DNA from: Brevibacterium casei CIP 102111
Lineage (GTDB): Bacteria; Actinomycetota; Actinomycetes; Actinomycetales; Brevibacteriaceae
NCBI RefSeq assembly: GCF_900169275.1
Contig: NZ_FXZC01000002.1
Coordinates: 372,001 to 436,000, forward strand
Direction: 5' to 3'
DNA length: 64,000 bases
In this document: one piece after another, positions 9,470 to 17,550 of the stretch
How positions within the stretch are numbered: the stretch's first letter is position 1
How the letters are laid out: each line of letters opens with the position of its first letter
Position numbers and translations under genes: made by a program
Notes under the pieces: model-generated
What the model was told of the DNA's origin: nothing
Seen by the model: the letters and a program-made list of their open reading frames with translations, nothing else
Database searches by the model: none

Positions 9470-10759
9470 ATGTCCGCTCCCACCCACCGCGCCGTCATCC
9501 TCGGCGGCAACCGCATCCCCTTCGCCCGCTCGAACAAGCAGTACGCGAAGGCGAGCAACCTCGACATGCTCACCTCGACGATCGACGGCCTCGTCGCCCG
9601 CTTCGGCCTCGCCGGGGAGACGATGGGCGAAGTCGCCGGCGGTGCCGTGCTCAAGCACTCGAAGGACTTCAACCTCACCCGTGAGGCCGTGCTCGGATCG
9701 GCACTGTCCCCGACGACTCCGGCCTTCGACATCGGCCAGGCCTGTGCGACCGGACTCGAGACCGTCGTGAGCCTGACGAACAAGATCAACGCCGGACAGA
9801 TCGAGTCCGGCATCGCCGCGGGCGTCGACTCCGCCTCCGACGCCCCGATCGTCGTCGGGGACTCGCTGCGCGAGATCCTCCTCGAACTCTCCCGCGCTAA
9901 GACGCTCACCCAGCGGATGCGCATCGCCGCCCAGATCCGGCCCGCCTACCTCGCTCCGCAGGCCCCGTCGACCGGTGAGCCGCGGACGGGCCTGAGCATG
10001 GGTGAGCACCAGGCGATCACGACCGCCGCCTGGGGGATCAGCCGGGAAGCGCAGGACGAACTCGCGCTGGCCTCCCACCAGGGACTTGCCCGCGCGTGGG
10101 ACGAGGGCTTCTTCGACGACCTCGTCACCCCCTACCTCGGGGTGAGCCGGGACACGAACCTCCGGGCCGACTCGAGCCTCGAGTCCCTCGCGAAGCTCTC
10201 CCCGGTCTTCGGCAAGCGCCTGCCGGAGCCGGCGACGATGACCGCAGGCAACTCGACGCCGCTCACCGACGGCGCAGCCTCCGTCCTGCTCGGCAGCGAG
10301 GAGTGGGCCGCCGACCACGGCTTCACCCCGCTGGCCCGGATCGTCGACGCCGAGGCCGCCGCCGTGGACTTCGTCGACGGCGCCGAGGGCCTCCTCATGG
10401 CCCCGGCCTACGCGGTGCCCCGCCTGCTCGCGCGCAACGGGCTCACGTTCGAGGACTTCGATGTCTTCGAGATCCACGAGGCCTTCGCCTCGACCGTCCT
10501 CTGCCACCTCGCGGCCTGGGAGTCCGAGGAGTTCAGCCGCGAGAAGCTCGGCCTCGACGGACCCTTCGGCACGATCGACAGGACGAAGCTCAACCCGCTC
10601 GGCTCGTCGCTCGCCGCCGGGCACCCCTTCGCCGCCACCGGCGGGCGCATCATCGCGACGACGGCGAAGTACCTCAAGCTCACCGGAAAGAAGCGCTCCC
10701 TCGTCTCGATCTGCGCCGCAGGCGGACAGGGACTCACCGCGATCGTGGAGGCAGCATGA
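9470..10759 (+). CDS. fadA2: Acetyl-CoA C-acyltransferase (thiolase, FadA2-like)
   Basis: This thiolase cleaves 3-ketoacyl-CoA with CoA in the last step of beta-oxidation. It is 429 aa. The acyl-enzyme cysteine is C92 in GQACATGLE, the catalytic histidines lie in EIHEAFAS and AAGHPFAATGGR, and the second cysteine is in SICAAGGQGL near the C-terminus. The ATG at 9470 is chosen over the GTG at 9464 because it is five bases from GGAGG. The stop overlaps the next gene (ATGA). The neighbours fabG4 and a MaoC hydratase, with an acyl-CoA oxidase in divergence, match the Rv0241c-Rv0244c grouping of M. tuberculosis (htdX, fabG4, fadA2, fadE5), from which the symbol is borrowed. Confidence 0.9.
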   Translation: MSAPTHRAVILGGNRIPFARSNKQYAKASNLDMLTSTIDGLVARFGLAGETMGEVAGGAVLKHSKDFNLTREAVLGSALSPTTPAFDIGQACATGLETVVSLTNKINAGQIESGIAAGVDSASDAPIVVGDSLREILLELSRAKTLTQRMRIAAQIRPAYLAPQAPSTGEPRTGLSMGEHQAITTAAWGISREAQDELALASHQGLARAWDEGFFDDLVTPYLGVSRDTNLRADSSLESLAKLSPVFGKRLPEPATMTAGNSTPLTDGAASVLLGSEEWAADHGFTPLARIVDAEAAAVDFVDGAEGLLMAPAYAVPRLLARNGLTFEDFDVFEIHEAFASTVLCHLAAWESEEFSREKLGLDGPFGTIDRTKLNPLGSSLAAGHPFAATGGRIIATTAKYLKLTGKKRSLVSICAAGGQGLTAIVEAA

Positions 10760-12111
10760 AGGACACCTACCTCGACCTCATGAGCGGACCGCTCGGCAAG
10801 GTCGCCAAGACACTCGGGCTGCCCCAGCCCGTCGAACTCCAGCGCTTCGACTCCACTCCGGAGTCGTACCGGCGCAAGCCCGTGCTCGTGCTCGGTCCGG
10901 GCTCAGGCGCGCAGACGATCGCCGACCTTCTCCTCGACAACGGCTTCGAGGTCCGCAGGCACGTGGCACCGGGCGAATCGCTGCGGGCGATCATCGCCGT
11001 CCTCGACGAGGCAGCCACCCCCGAGGGGCTCTCGGAGACCGTCCTCGCCGTCGGCGGCGCGCTGCGTTCGCTGGCGAAGTGCGGCCGGGTCGTCACGATC
11101 TCACCGGCCCCCGACCCGGACGAGCAGGACCCGCAGCTCGCCGCGACCGCGCAGGGGCTGACCGGCTTCACCCGGTCGCTCGCCCATGAGATGCGCCGGG
11201 GTGCGACGGCCAACGGCATCCTGCTCGGACCCGGCGTCGGCATCGACGCCCCTTCGGTCACCGCCGCCCTGTGGTTCCTCCTCTCGGGCAAGTCCGCGTA
11301 CGTCGACGGGCAGTTCCTCACCGTCGGATCCGGTGCCGGCACCGCGGCCACCGATGCGCAGTTCCTCGCCACCGGCACGGACGGCCCTCTGGCGGGGCGC
11401 ACGGCCGTGGTCACCGGTGCCGCCCGCGGCATCGGCGCCGAGGTGGCCCGTGTCCTCGCCCGCGACGGCGCCCACATCATCGGCGTCGACATGCCCCAGG
11501 CCGGGCAGGCCCTGGCCCAGGTGATCAACGCCGTCGGCGGGAAGTCCCTGCAGCTCGACATCACCGCAGACGGTGCCGCCGACGCCATCGCCGAGGCGGC
11601 CGGGGGTCGCGTCGACATCCTCGTCCACAATGCGGGGATCACCCGGGACAAGCTGCTGGCGAACATGGACGCCTCCCGGTGGGATTCCGTCATCGCCGTC
11701 AATATCGCCTCGCAGGCGCGGATCAACGCCCGCCTGCTCGATGAGGGCCGCTTCGCCGAGGGAGCGCAGGTCGTCTCCCTGGCCTCGACCTCGGGGATCG
11801 CGGGCAACCGCGGGCAGACGAACTACGCGACGTCGAAGGCGGGGGTCATCGGACTCACGGCCGCCTCGGCGAGGGACTTCGCGGCACTCGGGGGCACGGC
11901 CAATGCGGTCGCCCCCGGGTTCATCGAGACCGACATGACCGCGGCGATGCCCGCGCTCACCCGTCAGGTCGCCCGTCGCCTCTCGAGCCTCCAGCAGGGC
12001 GGACTGCCCGTCGACGTCGCCGAGACCATCGCGTTCCTCGCCTCGGCCTCGGCGCGCGGGATCAACGGACAGACCTTGCGGGTGTGCGGTCAGAACATGG
12101 TGGGTGCGTGA
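10756..12111 (+). CDS. fabG4: High-molecular-weight 3-oxoacyl-CoA/ACP reductase (FabG4-like SDR)
   Basis: This is an SDR with an extra N-terminal flavodoxin-like domain (~residues 1-205), as in mycobacterial FabG4. The C-terminal catalytic domain has the NAD(P)-binding turn TGAARGIGAE near residue 220, NAG in VHNAGITRDKLL, the catalytic serine region SLASTSGIAGN, YATSKAGVIGL with the Tyr-x3-Lys pair, and the proton-relay Asn in AVNIASQ. It reduces 3-ketoacyl-CoA or oxidises 3-hydroxyacyl-CoA. The total of 451 aa is close to the ~454 aa of the family. The ATG overlaps the thiolase stop (ATGA), so the proteins are translationally coupled. Confidence 0.9.
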   Translation: MKDTYLDLMSGPLGKVAKTLGLPQPVELQRFDSTPESYRRKPVLVLGPGSGAQTIADLLLDNGFEVRRHVAPGESLRAIIAVLDEAATPEGLSETVLAVGGALRSLAKCGRVVTISPAPDPDEQDPQLAATAQGLTGFTRSLAHEMRRGATANGILLGPGVGIDAPSVTAALWFLLSGKSAYVDGQFLTVGSGAGTAATDAQFLATGTDGPLAGRTAVVTGAARGIGAEVARVLARDGAHIIGVDMPQAGQALAQVINAVGGKSLQLDITADGAADAIAEAAGGRVDILVHNAGITRDKLLANMDASRWDSVIAVNIASQARINARLLDEGRFAEGAQVVSLASTSGIAGNRGQTNYATSKAGVIGLTAASARDFAALGGTANAVAPGFIETDMTAAMPALTRQVARRLSSLQQGGLPVDVAETIAFLASASARGINGQTLRVCGQNMVGA

Positions 12112-12956
12112 TGAGCATGCTTCCCGTCTATGCGAAGGCCCTCGTCAAGGCCCTGCCGTTCGGTCCGCAGCCGGGCGCCTCACTCCCGGACCGGGAGATC
12201 GGGCGCAGCGTCGCCCTCGAAGCGACCGCGTACGCCGGGTTCACCCGGGTCGTCGAGGCGCCGCTGACCGACACCGTCCACCCCGGCTACCTCCACATCC
12301 TCGCGTTCCCGCTGAGCATGCAGCTCCTCGCCGACCCGGCGGTGCCGCTGCCGCTGGTGGGCATGGTCCATGTGCGCAACCGGATGGACGTCCACCGGTC
12401 GGTGCGCATCGGTGACGTCGTCGACCTCAACGTCTCCCTCGCCGGACCTTTCACCCACCCGGCGGGCACGACGATCGACGTCGTCATGCGCGCCTCGGTC
12501 GACGGCGAACTCGCCGTGACGGAGACGACGACGTACCTCGCGAAGGGCAAGCACCTCGACGGGGCGAAACCCCAGGAGCAGCCCGAGCGCGAGGACTTCG
12601 TCGCTCCGCGGCCGACCGCGCTGTGGCGGCTCGACCCGATCATCGGACAGCGCTACGCGAAGGCCTCCGGGGACTACAACCCGATCCACCTCAACGGGCT
12701 CGCCGCCCGCGGCTTCGGGTTCCCCCGCGTCATCGCCCACGGCATGTACACGGCATCCCGGGCGCTGGCGGTCGCCGACCCGAGGCTCGATGCCTACCGG
12801 TGGGACGTCTCGTTCGCCAAGCCGATCCTCCTGCCCTCGACGGTCGGGTTCGCCTTCACTGCAGGCCACCGACACGAGAGCGCCCGGTTCGCGGTCTTCG
12901 ACCCTGCCAAGGGCAAGCCGCACGTCCTCTCCTCCGTCGAGGCGATCGAGGGCTGA
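12111..12956 (+). CDS. htdX: MaoC-family (R)-hydratase (HtdX-like)
   Basis: The 281-aa double-hotdog protein hydrates 2-enoyl-CoA. The C-terminal hotdog carries the hydratase-2 motif: YAKASGDYNPIHLNG, then GFGFPRVIAHGMYTASRAL (near residues 180-225), with the Asp/His pair retained. The N-terminal hotdog (residues 20-140) is degenerate, as in double-hotdog relatives. It starts one base into the fabG4 stop (TGATG), so it completes a three-gene coupled operon. The stereochemistry is inferred from the family. Confidence 0.85.
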   Translation: MSMLPVYAKALVKALPFGPQPGASLPDREIGRSVALEATAYAGFTRVVEAPLTDTVHPGYLHILAFPLSMQLLADPAVPLPLVGMVHVRNRMDVHRSVRIGDVVDLNVSLAGPFTHPAGTTIDVVMRASVDGELAVTETTTYLAKGKHLDGAKPQEQPEREDFVAPRPTALWRLDPIIGQRYAKASGDYNPIHLNGLAARGFGFPRVIAHGMYTASRALAVADPRLDAYRWDVSFAKPILLPSTVGFAFTAGHRHESARFAVFDPAKGKPHVLSSVEAIEG

Positions 12957-13018
12957 CCGGCAACGGCGAGCACGTCGGTGAGCGGGTCGGTGAGCCCGCG
13001 AATGCGGGTCGGTGAACG

Positions 13019-13079
13019 CCCCATGACGAGCCCCTGACGACGGCATGAACGCCGTGGTCAGGGGCCTCGTCATGTGGGG
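13019..13079. terminator. Long hairpin ending the thiolase-fabG4-htdX operon
   Basis: The outer arms CCCCATGACGAG and CTCGTCATGTGGGG pair with a small bulge. Inside, CCCTGAC pairs with GTCAGGG, and GGC pairs with GCC around the loop. The 61-nt structure begins 62 bp after the htdX stop and precedes the tRNA promoter. Confidence 0.75.
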
Positions 13080-13104
13080 TCGCTCACATAGTGCCGATTC
13101 GATT

Positions 13105-13132
13105 TTGCGTCGCCGGAGATGGCGTGTAGAGT
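13105..13132 (+). promoter_or_regulatory. Promoter of tRNA-Leu
   Basis: TTGCGT (13105-13110) and TAGAGT (13127-13132) are separated by 16 bp. The tRNA begins 14 bp downstream, a normal distance for a tRNA transcript start. Confidence 0.65.
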
Positions 13133-13146
13133 AATTCCTGTTGCCA

Positions 13147-13234
13147 GCGCGGGTGGCGGAATTGGTAGACGCGCTAGCTTGAGGTGCTAGTGTCCAACTT
13201 ATCGGACGTGGGGGTTCAAGTCCCCCTTCGCGCA
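13147..13234 (+). tRNA. tRNA-Leu (anticodon GAG)
   Basis: An 88-nt class II tRNA. The acceptor arms are GCGCGGG (13147-13153) and TTCGCGC (13227-13233), closing with two G-U pairs, then discriminator A. The D arm is GGCGGAATTGGTAGAC. The anticodon stem-loop CTAGC-TTGAGGT-GCTAG places GAG at the anticodon. A variable arm (GTCC..GGAC) and the T arm GGGGGTTCAAGTCCCCC follow. The 3' CCA is not encoded; the next bases are CAA. Confidence 0.95.
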
Positions 13235-13240
13235 CAACAG

Positions 13241-13276
13241 GGAAGGCCCTCCCGGAGAGATCCGGGAGGGCCTTCC
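13241..13276 (+). terminator. tRNA-Leu terminator
   Basis: Perfect 15-bp stem: GGAAGGCCCTCCCGG (13241-13255) and its complement (13262-13276) around the loop AGAGAT, six bases after the tRNA end. Confidence 0.85.
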
Positions 13277-13394
13277 GGCATTCACAGGACTGTCGGTCCT
13301 CACGCACCCGGTCCTCGGCACCCGGTCCTCGCGTCCGGTCGCGTGTGGGATAACGTGGATCCTGTCCAGCACGCCGCAACGAAGGGGATCGACA

Positions 13395-14702
13395 GTGTTC
13401 GACTTCAGCATCGCCGAGGCCGAGGTGACCTCCCTGTGCCAGCAGCTCATCCGCATCGACACGCAGAACTGGGGCGGGAACAAGGCCAACCCCGAACGGC
13501 CGGCCGCCGAGCTCATCGAGTCCTGGTTCGCCGAGGTGGGGCTGGACTCGACGATCGTCGAATCCGCTCCCGGCCGGGCGTCCCTCGTCACGCGCATCCC
13601 CGGTGCCGATGCGACCGCTCCCGCGCTCGTCGTCCACGGTCACACCGACGTCGTCCCGGCCGCCGCCGAGGACTGGAGCGTCGACCCCTTCGCCGGCACC
13701 ATCAAGGACGGGCTCCTCTGGGGCCGCGGCGCCGTGGACATGAAGGACATGGACGCGATGATCATCGCCTCCGTGCGTGACATGGTCCGCCAGGGTCTGA
13801 CCCCGCGCCGTGACATCATCGTCGCGTTCTTCGCCGACGAGGAGGCCGGCGGTGAGTACGGTGCCCGGTACGTCGTGCGCAACCATCCCGAGTTTTTCCG
13901 CGGTGCCACCGAGGCGGTCTCCGAGGTCGGCGGCTACTCCGTCGACATCCGCGGTCAGCGGGTCTACCTCATCCAGACCGCGGAGAAGGGCCTCGCCTGG
14001 CTCAACCTCATCGCCCACGGCTCCGCCGGGCACGGGTCGCAGCGCAACGACGACAACCCCGTCACCCGTCTCGCCGCGGCGATCGCGCGCATCGGCGAAC
14101 ACGAGTGGCCGCAGGAGATCCCGATCGCGACCCGGCAGCTGCTCGAAGGCGTCTCCGAGATGACCGGCATCCCCTTCACCGCAGAGACGATCGGTGAACT
14201 GCTCGCCGAACTGGGCTCGGTCGAGAAGTTCGTCGCCCCGACTCTGCAGAACACGTCGAACCCGACCTACCTCGACGCCGGCTACAAGCACAACGTCATC
14301 CCCGGGACTGCGACCGGCTACGTCGACTGCCGCACGCTGCCCGGTCAGCACGAGGACGTCATGCTCACGATCAAGGAGCTCGCGGGGGAGGGCATCGACA
14401 TCGAGGTCAACGAGGAGGGTCCCGCTCTCGAAGCCCCGTTCGAGGTTCCCCTCGTCGCGCAGATGCAGGCGAGCCTGCGCAGCGCCGACCCCGAGGCGGC
14501 GATCCTGCCGTACACGCTCTCCGGAGGCACCGACAACAAGTCGCTGTCCGAGCTCGGCATCGCCGGCTACGGCTTCGCGCCGCTGCGCCTGACCGGCGAC
14601 CTCGACTTCCCCGCGATGTTCCACGGGGTCGATGAGCGGGTGCCCGTCGACGCCCTCACGTTCGGGACCCGCGTCCTCGGCGACTTCCTGATGAAGGCGT
14701 GA
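13395..14702 (+). CDS. M20/M25/M40 family metallo-hydrolase (dipeptidase/deacylase)
   Basis: A 435-aa di-zinc amidohydrolase of the carboxypeptidase G2/ArgE/DapE fold. Metal and catalytic motifs: HGHTDVVP (H83, D85), WGRGAVDMKDMDA (bridging D115), FFADEEAGGEYGA (general base E149, E150), HGSAGHGS, and a C-terminal histidine in PAMFHGVDERVPVD. A dimerisation domain is inserted from about residue 190 to 310. The GTG start follows AAGGGGA, and a -10 TAACGT at 13351-13356 gives a leader of ~32 nt. Substrate unknown. The same class of gene is found next to the DUF5703/uppP block in other Micrococcales. Its 3' end overlaps the convergent transporter gene by 47 bp. Confidence 0.88.
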   Translation: MFDFSIAEAEVTSLCQQLIRIDTQNWGGNKANPERPAAELIESWFAEVGLDSTIVESAPGRASLVTRIPGADATAPALVVHGHTDVVPAAAEDWSVDPFAGTIKDGLLWGRGAVDMKDMDAMIIASVRDMVRQGLTPRRDIIVAFFADEEAGGEYGARYVVRNHPEFFRGATEAVSEVGGYSVDIRGQRVYLIQTAEKGLAWLNLIAHGSAGHGSQRNDDNPVTRLAAAIARIGEHEWPQEIPIATRQLLEGVSEMTGIPFTAETIGELLAELGSVEKFVAPTLQNTSNPTYLDAGYKHNVIPGTATGYVDCRTLPGQHEDVMLTIKELAGEGIDIEVNEEGPALEAPFEVPLVAQMQASLRSADPEAAILPYTLSGGTDNKSLSELGIAGYGFAPLRLTGDLDFPAMFHGVDERVPVDALTFGTRVLGDFLMKA

Positions 14703-15666
14703 TCGTCACCGCGATCCCCGCGAGCACTCCTGCGGCGCTGAGCACCGTCGTCACGCTCACGAGCGAGCCCGGCAGCGGCAGCAGGGCGTCGAGGAGCATC
14801 GCCCCGAGCAGGTTGCCGAAGAGCGAGAAGAGGCTGAGCAGGAGCACGCCGAGGCGGGCGACCGTGAGTGAGGTCAGCCCGATGAAGACGACCCCGAACG
14901 CCCCGCCGAGGAGCAGCCACCACTGACCCGGTGCGGTGGGGAAGTCCGTCCACCGTGCACCTGCGGCCATGACGAGGGCGGTGGCGAGGACGAGGGCGAG
15001 CAGCCCCGTCGCGAAGTTCGCGGCGGTCGCGACGAGCGCCGAGCCGGAGACGGCCCGGATCCGACCGTTGAACGCCTGCTGGACGGCGGTGAGGGTGCCC
15101 GAGGCGAACGGCAGCAGGGGAGCCCAGAGCGGCACTCCGCCCGCCAGTCGCTCTTCGGTGCCGACGGCGAGGGCGGCCAGGACGATGAGGACGCCGAGGA
15201 TGCGCAGCAGGGTGGGTCGCTGTCGGCCACCGGGCGGCAGCCTCGTCGCGTCGACGACGAGTCCACCGGTGACCTGACCCGAGACGAAGGCCATCGTGAA
15301 CATCGCCACGCCCATGATCGGCACGGTCGTCGCCTGTGCGACGACGACGAGCGCCCCGCTGAGTCCACCGAGGAGCATCCACCACGGAAGCCTGCGGGAG
15401 CGCACGAGACGGACGAGGACGACGGTGCCGGTCCGAGCCCGTGGTGAGCAGACGAGCACGGCACCGACGATGAGGAGACCGGTGGCGAAGGAGACGAGGG
15501 CGGCGAAGACCGCGTGACCGAGGACGGGGCCGAGTAGGCCGTTCGCCCGCCCCTGGAGCGACATCGCCGCACCGGCGACGATCGTGACGAACCCCGCTGT
15601 GAGCAGCGTGAGGAGGGAGGATGCCCCGGGCACAGCCGAGCCCGAGGAACCGCGGGCTGCGGTCAA
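14656..15666 (-). CDS. DMT-type membrane protein with two DUF606 (YdcZ-like) repeats
   Basis: A ~336-aa integral membrane protein with about ten hydrophobic helices in two similar halves. The first half is near LTAGFVTIVAGAAMSLQGRANG and the second near FASGTLTAVQQAFNGRIRA; both end with a conserved G/Q-rich helix, as in YdcZ/DUF606 transporters. Function unknown; drug or metabolite export is usually assumed. Start choice: TTG at 15666 overlaps the DUF5703 stop (TTGA) and implies coupling; GTG at 15633 is an alternative that removes 11 residues. Neither has a clear Shine-Dalgarno sequence. The 3' end overlaps the convergent M20 gene by 47 bp. Confidence 0.75.
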   Translation of the reverse strand: MTAARGSSGSAVPGASSLLTLLTAGFVTIVAGAAMSLQGRANGLLGPVLGHAVFAALVSFATGLLIVGAVLVCSPRARTGTVVLVRLVRSRRLPWWMLLGGLSGALVVVAQATTVPIMGVAMFTMAFVSGQVTGGLVVDATRLPPGGRQRPTLLRILGVLIVLAALAVGTEERLAGGVPLWAPLLPFASGTLTAVQQAFNGRIRAVSGSALVATAANFATGLLALVLATALVMAAGARWTDFPTAPGQWWLLLGGAFGVVFIGLTSLTVARLGVLLLSLFSLFGNLLGAMLLDALLPLPGSLVSVTTVLSAAGVLAGIAVTITPSSGSRRGRGSRT

Positions 15667-15866
15667 CCGGCGGCAGGCAGCGGCATGATCTTGCGCCGCA
15701 GCCACACGGTGCGGGTGCCGCCCGCGGTGATCCTGGTCCGCGCAAGCTCCCACTGGCCGTACTCGGCCTGGTCGTTGAGCTCCTGCAGCGTGACGGAGCG
15801 CGGGACGTCCTTGGAGAAGGAGACCGACCTGTACTCGTAGGTCATTCTCGGGCGCTGACGTTTCAT
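15663..15866 (-). CDS. DUF5703 family small protein
   Basis: A 67-aa basic protein conserved in actinobacteria; function unknown. The core is YEYRSVSF, then LNDQAEYGQWELARTRITAG and TVWLRRKIM, matching the family pattern EYGHWEL..R...GG.RKVWLRRRI. The ATG at 15866 is used; an internal ATG (15845) would remove seven residues. It overlaps the downstream transporter start, and its promoter region is shared with the divergent phosphatase gene. Confidence 0.8.
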   Translation of the reverse strand: MKRQRPRMTYEYRSVSFSKDVPRSVTLQELNDQAEYGQWELARTRITAGGTRTVWLRRKIMPLPAAG

Positions 15867-15903
15867 AGGCCCACTGTAGACGATGTGGGCTAGTCTGGAT
15901 CGT

Positions 15904-16644
15904 ATGCCCGTCATCGTCCTCCTCAGGCACGGACTCTCGAGCGCGAACACGGCAGGGATACTGGCCGGACGCGCCCCCGGCGTGTCACTGACCGAGGACG
16001 GAGTCCGCGCTCTCGAGGACACACTGCGGATGCTTCCGCGCAGCGAATTCTCCCGCCTCCTCCATTCCCCGCTCACGCGGTGCGCGGAGACGGCGGCGAT
16101 CGCCTCACGCTTCGCCGGATTCGGAACGACGGAGGTGGCCGAGGACTTCATCGAACTCGACTACGGCGACTGGACGGGGCGCCGCCTCGAGGATCTCGTC
16201 ACCACCCCCGAGTGGGAGACCGTGGCGCAGCGGGCCTCGCAGATGCGCTTCCCCGGTGGGGAGTCGATCGCCGAGGCGGCAGATCGTGCGGTGGCCGGCG
16301 TCGCCGGGCTCGTCGCCGAACTCCGTGCTGTCGAGGAGGCGAAGCGCGAGGCCGCGCAGGCGAGCGCCGAAGAGGCTGGGAAGGACGGCGGCGGGGGAGA
16401 CGCTGGGAAGGACGGCGGCGACCTCCGCGAATGGGCGATGGTCGTCTCCCACGGCGACATCATCAAGGCGATCATCGCCGATGCGCTCGGCATGCCCCTC
16501 GACGACTTCCAGCGGCTGTCGGTGGCCCCCGGGTCGTTCACCGTCATCGATTACACGGGGCGCGTGCCGGTGATGACAGCGATGTCGATCACCGCCGCCG
16601 GGCTCTCCGTGTCAGGGGTGCCCGGCGGCGGTGGGCTCGCGTGA
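15904..16644 (+). CDS. Histidine phosphatase (MSMEG_4193-type phosphomutase-like)
   Basis: A 246-aa member of the histidine phosphatase superfamily. The phosphohistidine motif is VLLRHGLSSAN (H11), SPLTRCAETAAIA holds the second phosphate-binding Arg, and VVSHGDIIKAII the second catalytic His. The substrate is unknown. An insertion (~residues 140-175) contains an in-frame 9-residue duplication (GKDGGGGDA/GKDGGDLRE) from a 27-bp direct repeat. A -10 TAGTCT lies seven bases before the ATG and no Shine-Dalgarno sequence is present, so it is probably leaderless. It corresponds in position to Rv2135c. Confidence 0.88.
   Translation: MPVIVLLRHGLSSANTAGILAGRAPGVSLTEDGVRALEDTLRMLPRSEFSRLLHSPLTRCAETAAIASRFAGFGTTEVAEDFIELDYGDWTGRRLEDLVTTPEWETVAQRASQMRFPGGESIAEAADRAVAGVAGLVAELRAVEEAKREAAQASAEEAGKDGGGGDAGKDGGDLREWAMVVSHGDIIKAIIADALGMPLDDFQRLSVAPGSFTVIDYTGRVPVMTAMSITAAGLSVSGVPGGGGLA
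16375..16420 (+). repeat. 27-bp-period direct repeat inside the phosphatase gene
   Basis: The 19-bp unit GCTGGGAAGGACGGCGGCG occurs at 16375-16393 and 16402-16420. The period of 27 bp keeps the frame and duplicates a Gly/Lys/Asp-rich surface loop. Confidence 0.8.
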
Positions 16645-16647
16645 GCC

Positions 16648-17481
16648 TCAGAGCGGCTGGAGGACGTTCGTGGCGAGCAGGATGTAGATGAGGATGCCGA
16701 GCGCCACCCGGTACCACACGAAGATCGCGAACGACCGGGTCTTGATGTAGCCGAGGAACCAGTGGATGACGACGAGGCCGAGCCCGAAGGAGATGACGGT
16801 CGCGAGGATCGTCGGTCCCCAGCCGAGGACCATGTCGTTGGCCCCGAGGCTCTTGTAGATCCCGTAGAAGCCCGAACCGAGGACGGCGGGGATCGCGAGG
16901 AGGAACGAATAGCGGGCGGCGGCCGGGCGTTCGAAGCCCATGAAGCGACCGGCCATGATCGTCCCGCCGGAGCGGGAGACGCCGGGAATGACGGCGAGTG
17001 CCTGCGCGAGACCGTAGACGATGCCCTGCCCCCACGTCATGTCATCGAGGGTGTACTGCTTCTTGCCCACCCAGTCGGCGAAGCCGATGATGAGACCGAA
17101 GACGATGAGCATCGTCGCCGTGATCCACAGGCTCCGGAAGGCGCCTTCGATGTAGTCCTCGAAGAGGAGGCCGATGACGACGATGGGGATCGAGCCGATG
17201 ATGATGAGCCAGCCCAGCCGCACCTCGGGGTCCTTGCGATCGTGTCGGCCGACCAGCGCCTTGCACCACTTGGTGATGATGGAGACGATGTCGTGCCAGA
17301 AGTAGACGACGACGGCGGCCTCCGTGCCGATCTGGATGATCGCCGTGAAGAACGCGCCCGGGTCCTGACCCGGGAGCAGCCATTCCCCGACGATGCGCAC
17401 GTGCGCCGACGACGAGATCGGAAGGAATTCCGTGAGTGCCTGGACGATTCCGAGCACGGCGGCCACGAGCCAGTCGTACAT
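16648..17481 (-). CDS. uppP: Undecaprenyl-diphosphate phosphatase UppP
   Basis: A 277-aa membrane enzyme that dephosphorylates undecaprenyl diphosphate so that the carrier can be reused for cell-wall synthesis. Signature motifs: ALTEFLPISSSAHV (residues 16-29) and IPGVSRSGGTIMAGRFMG (near 170-187). Seven to eight membrane helices are visible and the length is typical. AAGGAG lies six bases before the ATG. It ends three bases from the convergent phosphatase gene and is the positional equivalent of Rv2136c. Confidence 0.95.
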   Translation of the reverse strand: MYDWLVAAVLGIVQALTEFLPISSSAHVRIVGEWLLPGQDPGAFFTAIIQIGTEAAVVVYFWHDIVSIITKWCKALVGRHDRKDPEVRLGWLIIIGSIPIVVIGLLFEDYIEGAFRSLWITATMLIVFGLIIGFADWVGKKQYTLDDMTWGQGIVYGLAQALAVIPGVSRSGGTIMAGRFMGFERPAAARYSFLLAIPAVLGSGFYGIYKSLGANDMVLGWGPTILATVISFGLGLVVIHWFLGYIKTRSFAIFVWYRVALGILIYILLATNVLQPL

Positions 17482-17550
17482 GGGTCTCCTTGAGAAGGGG
17501 GTGGGGGAACGTGACCACGGTAGTCGGCGAATCGGGTAACCTCAAGAATC

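Noticed and set aside
13147..13276. tRNA-adjacent attachment site or integrated element
   Set aside because: No integrase and no repeat of the tRNA 3' end within the window; both flanks are conserved housekeeping genes.
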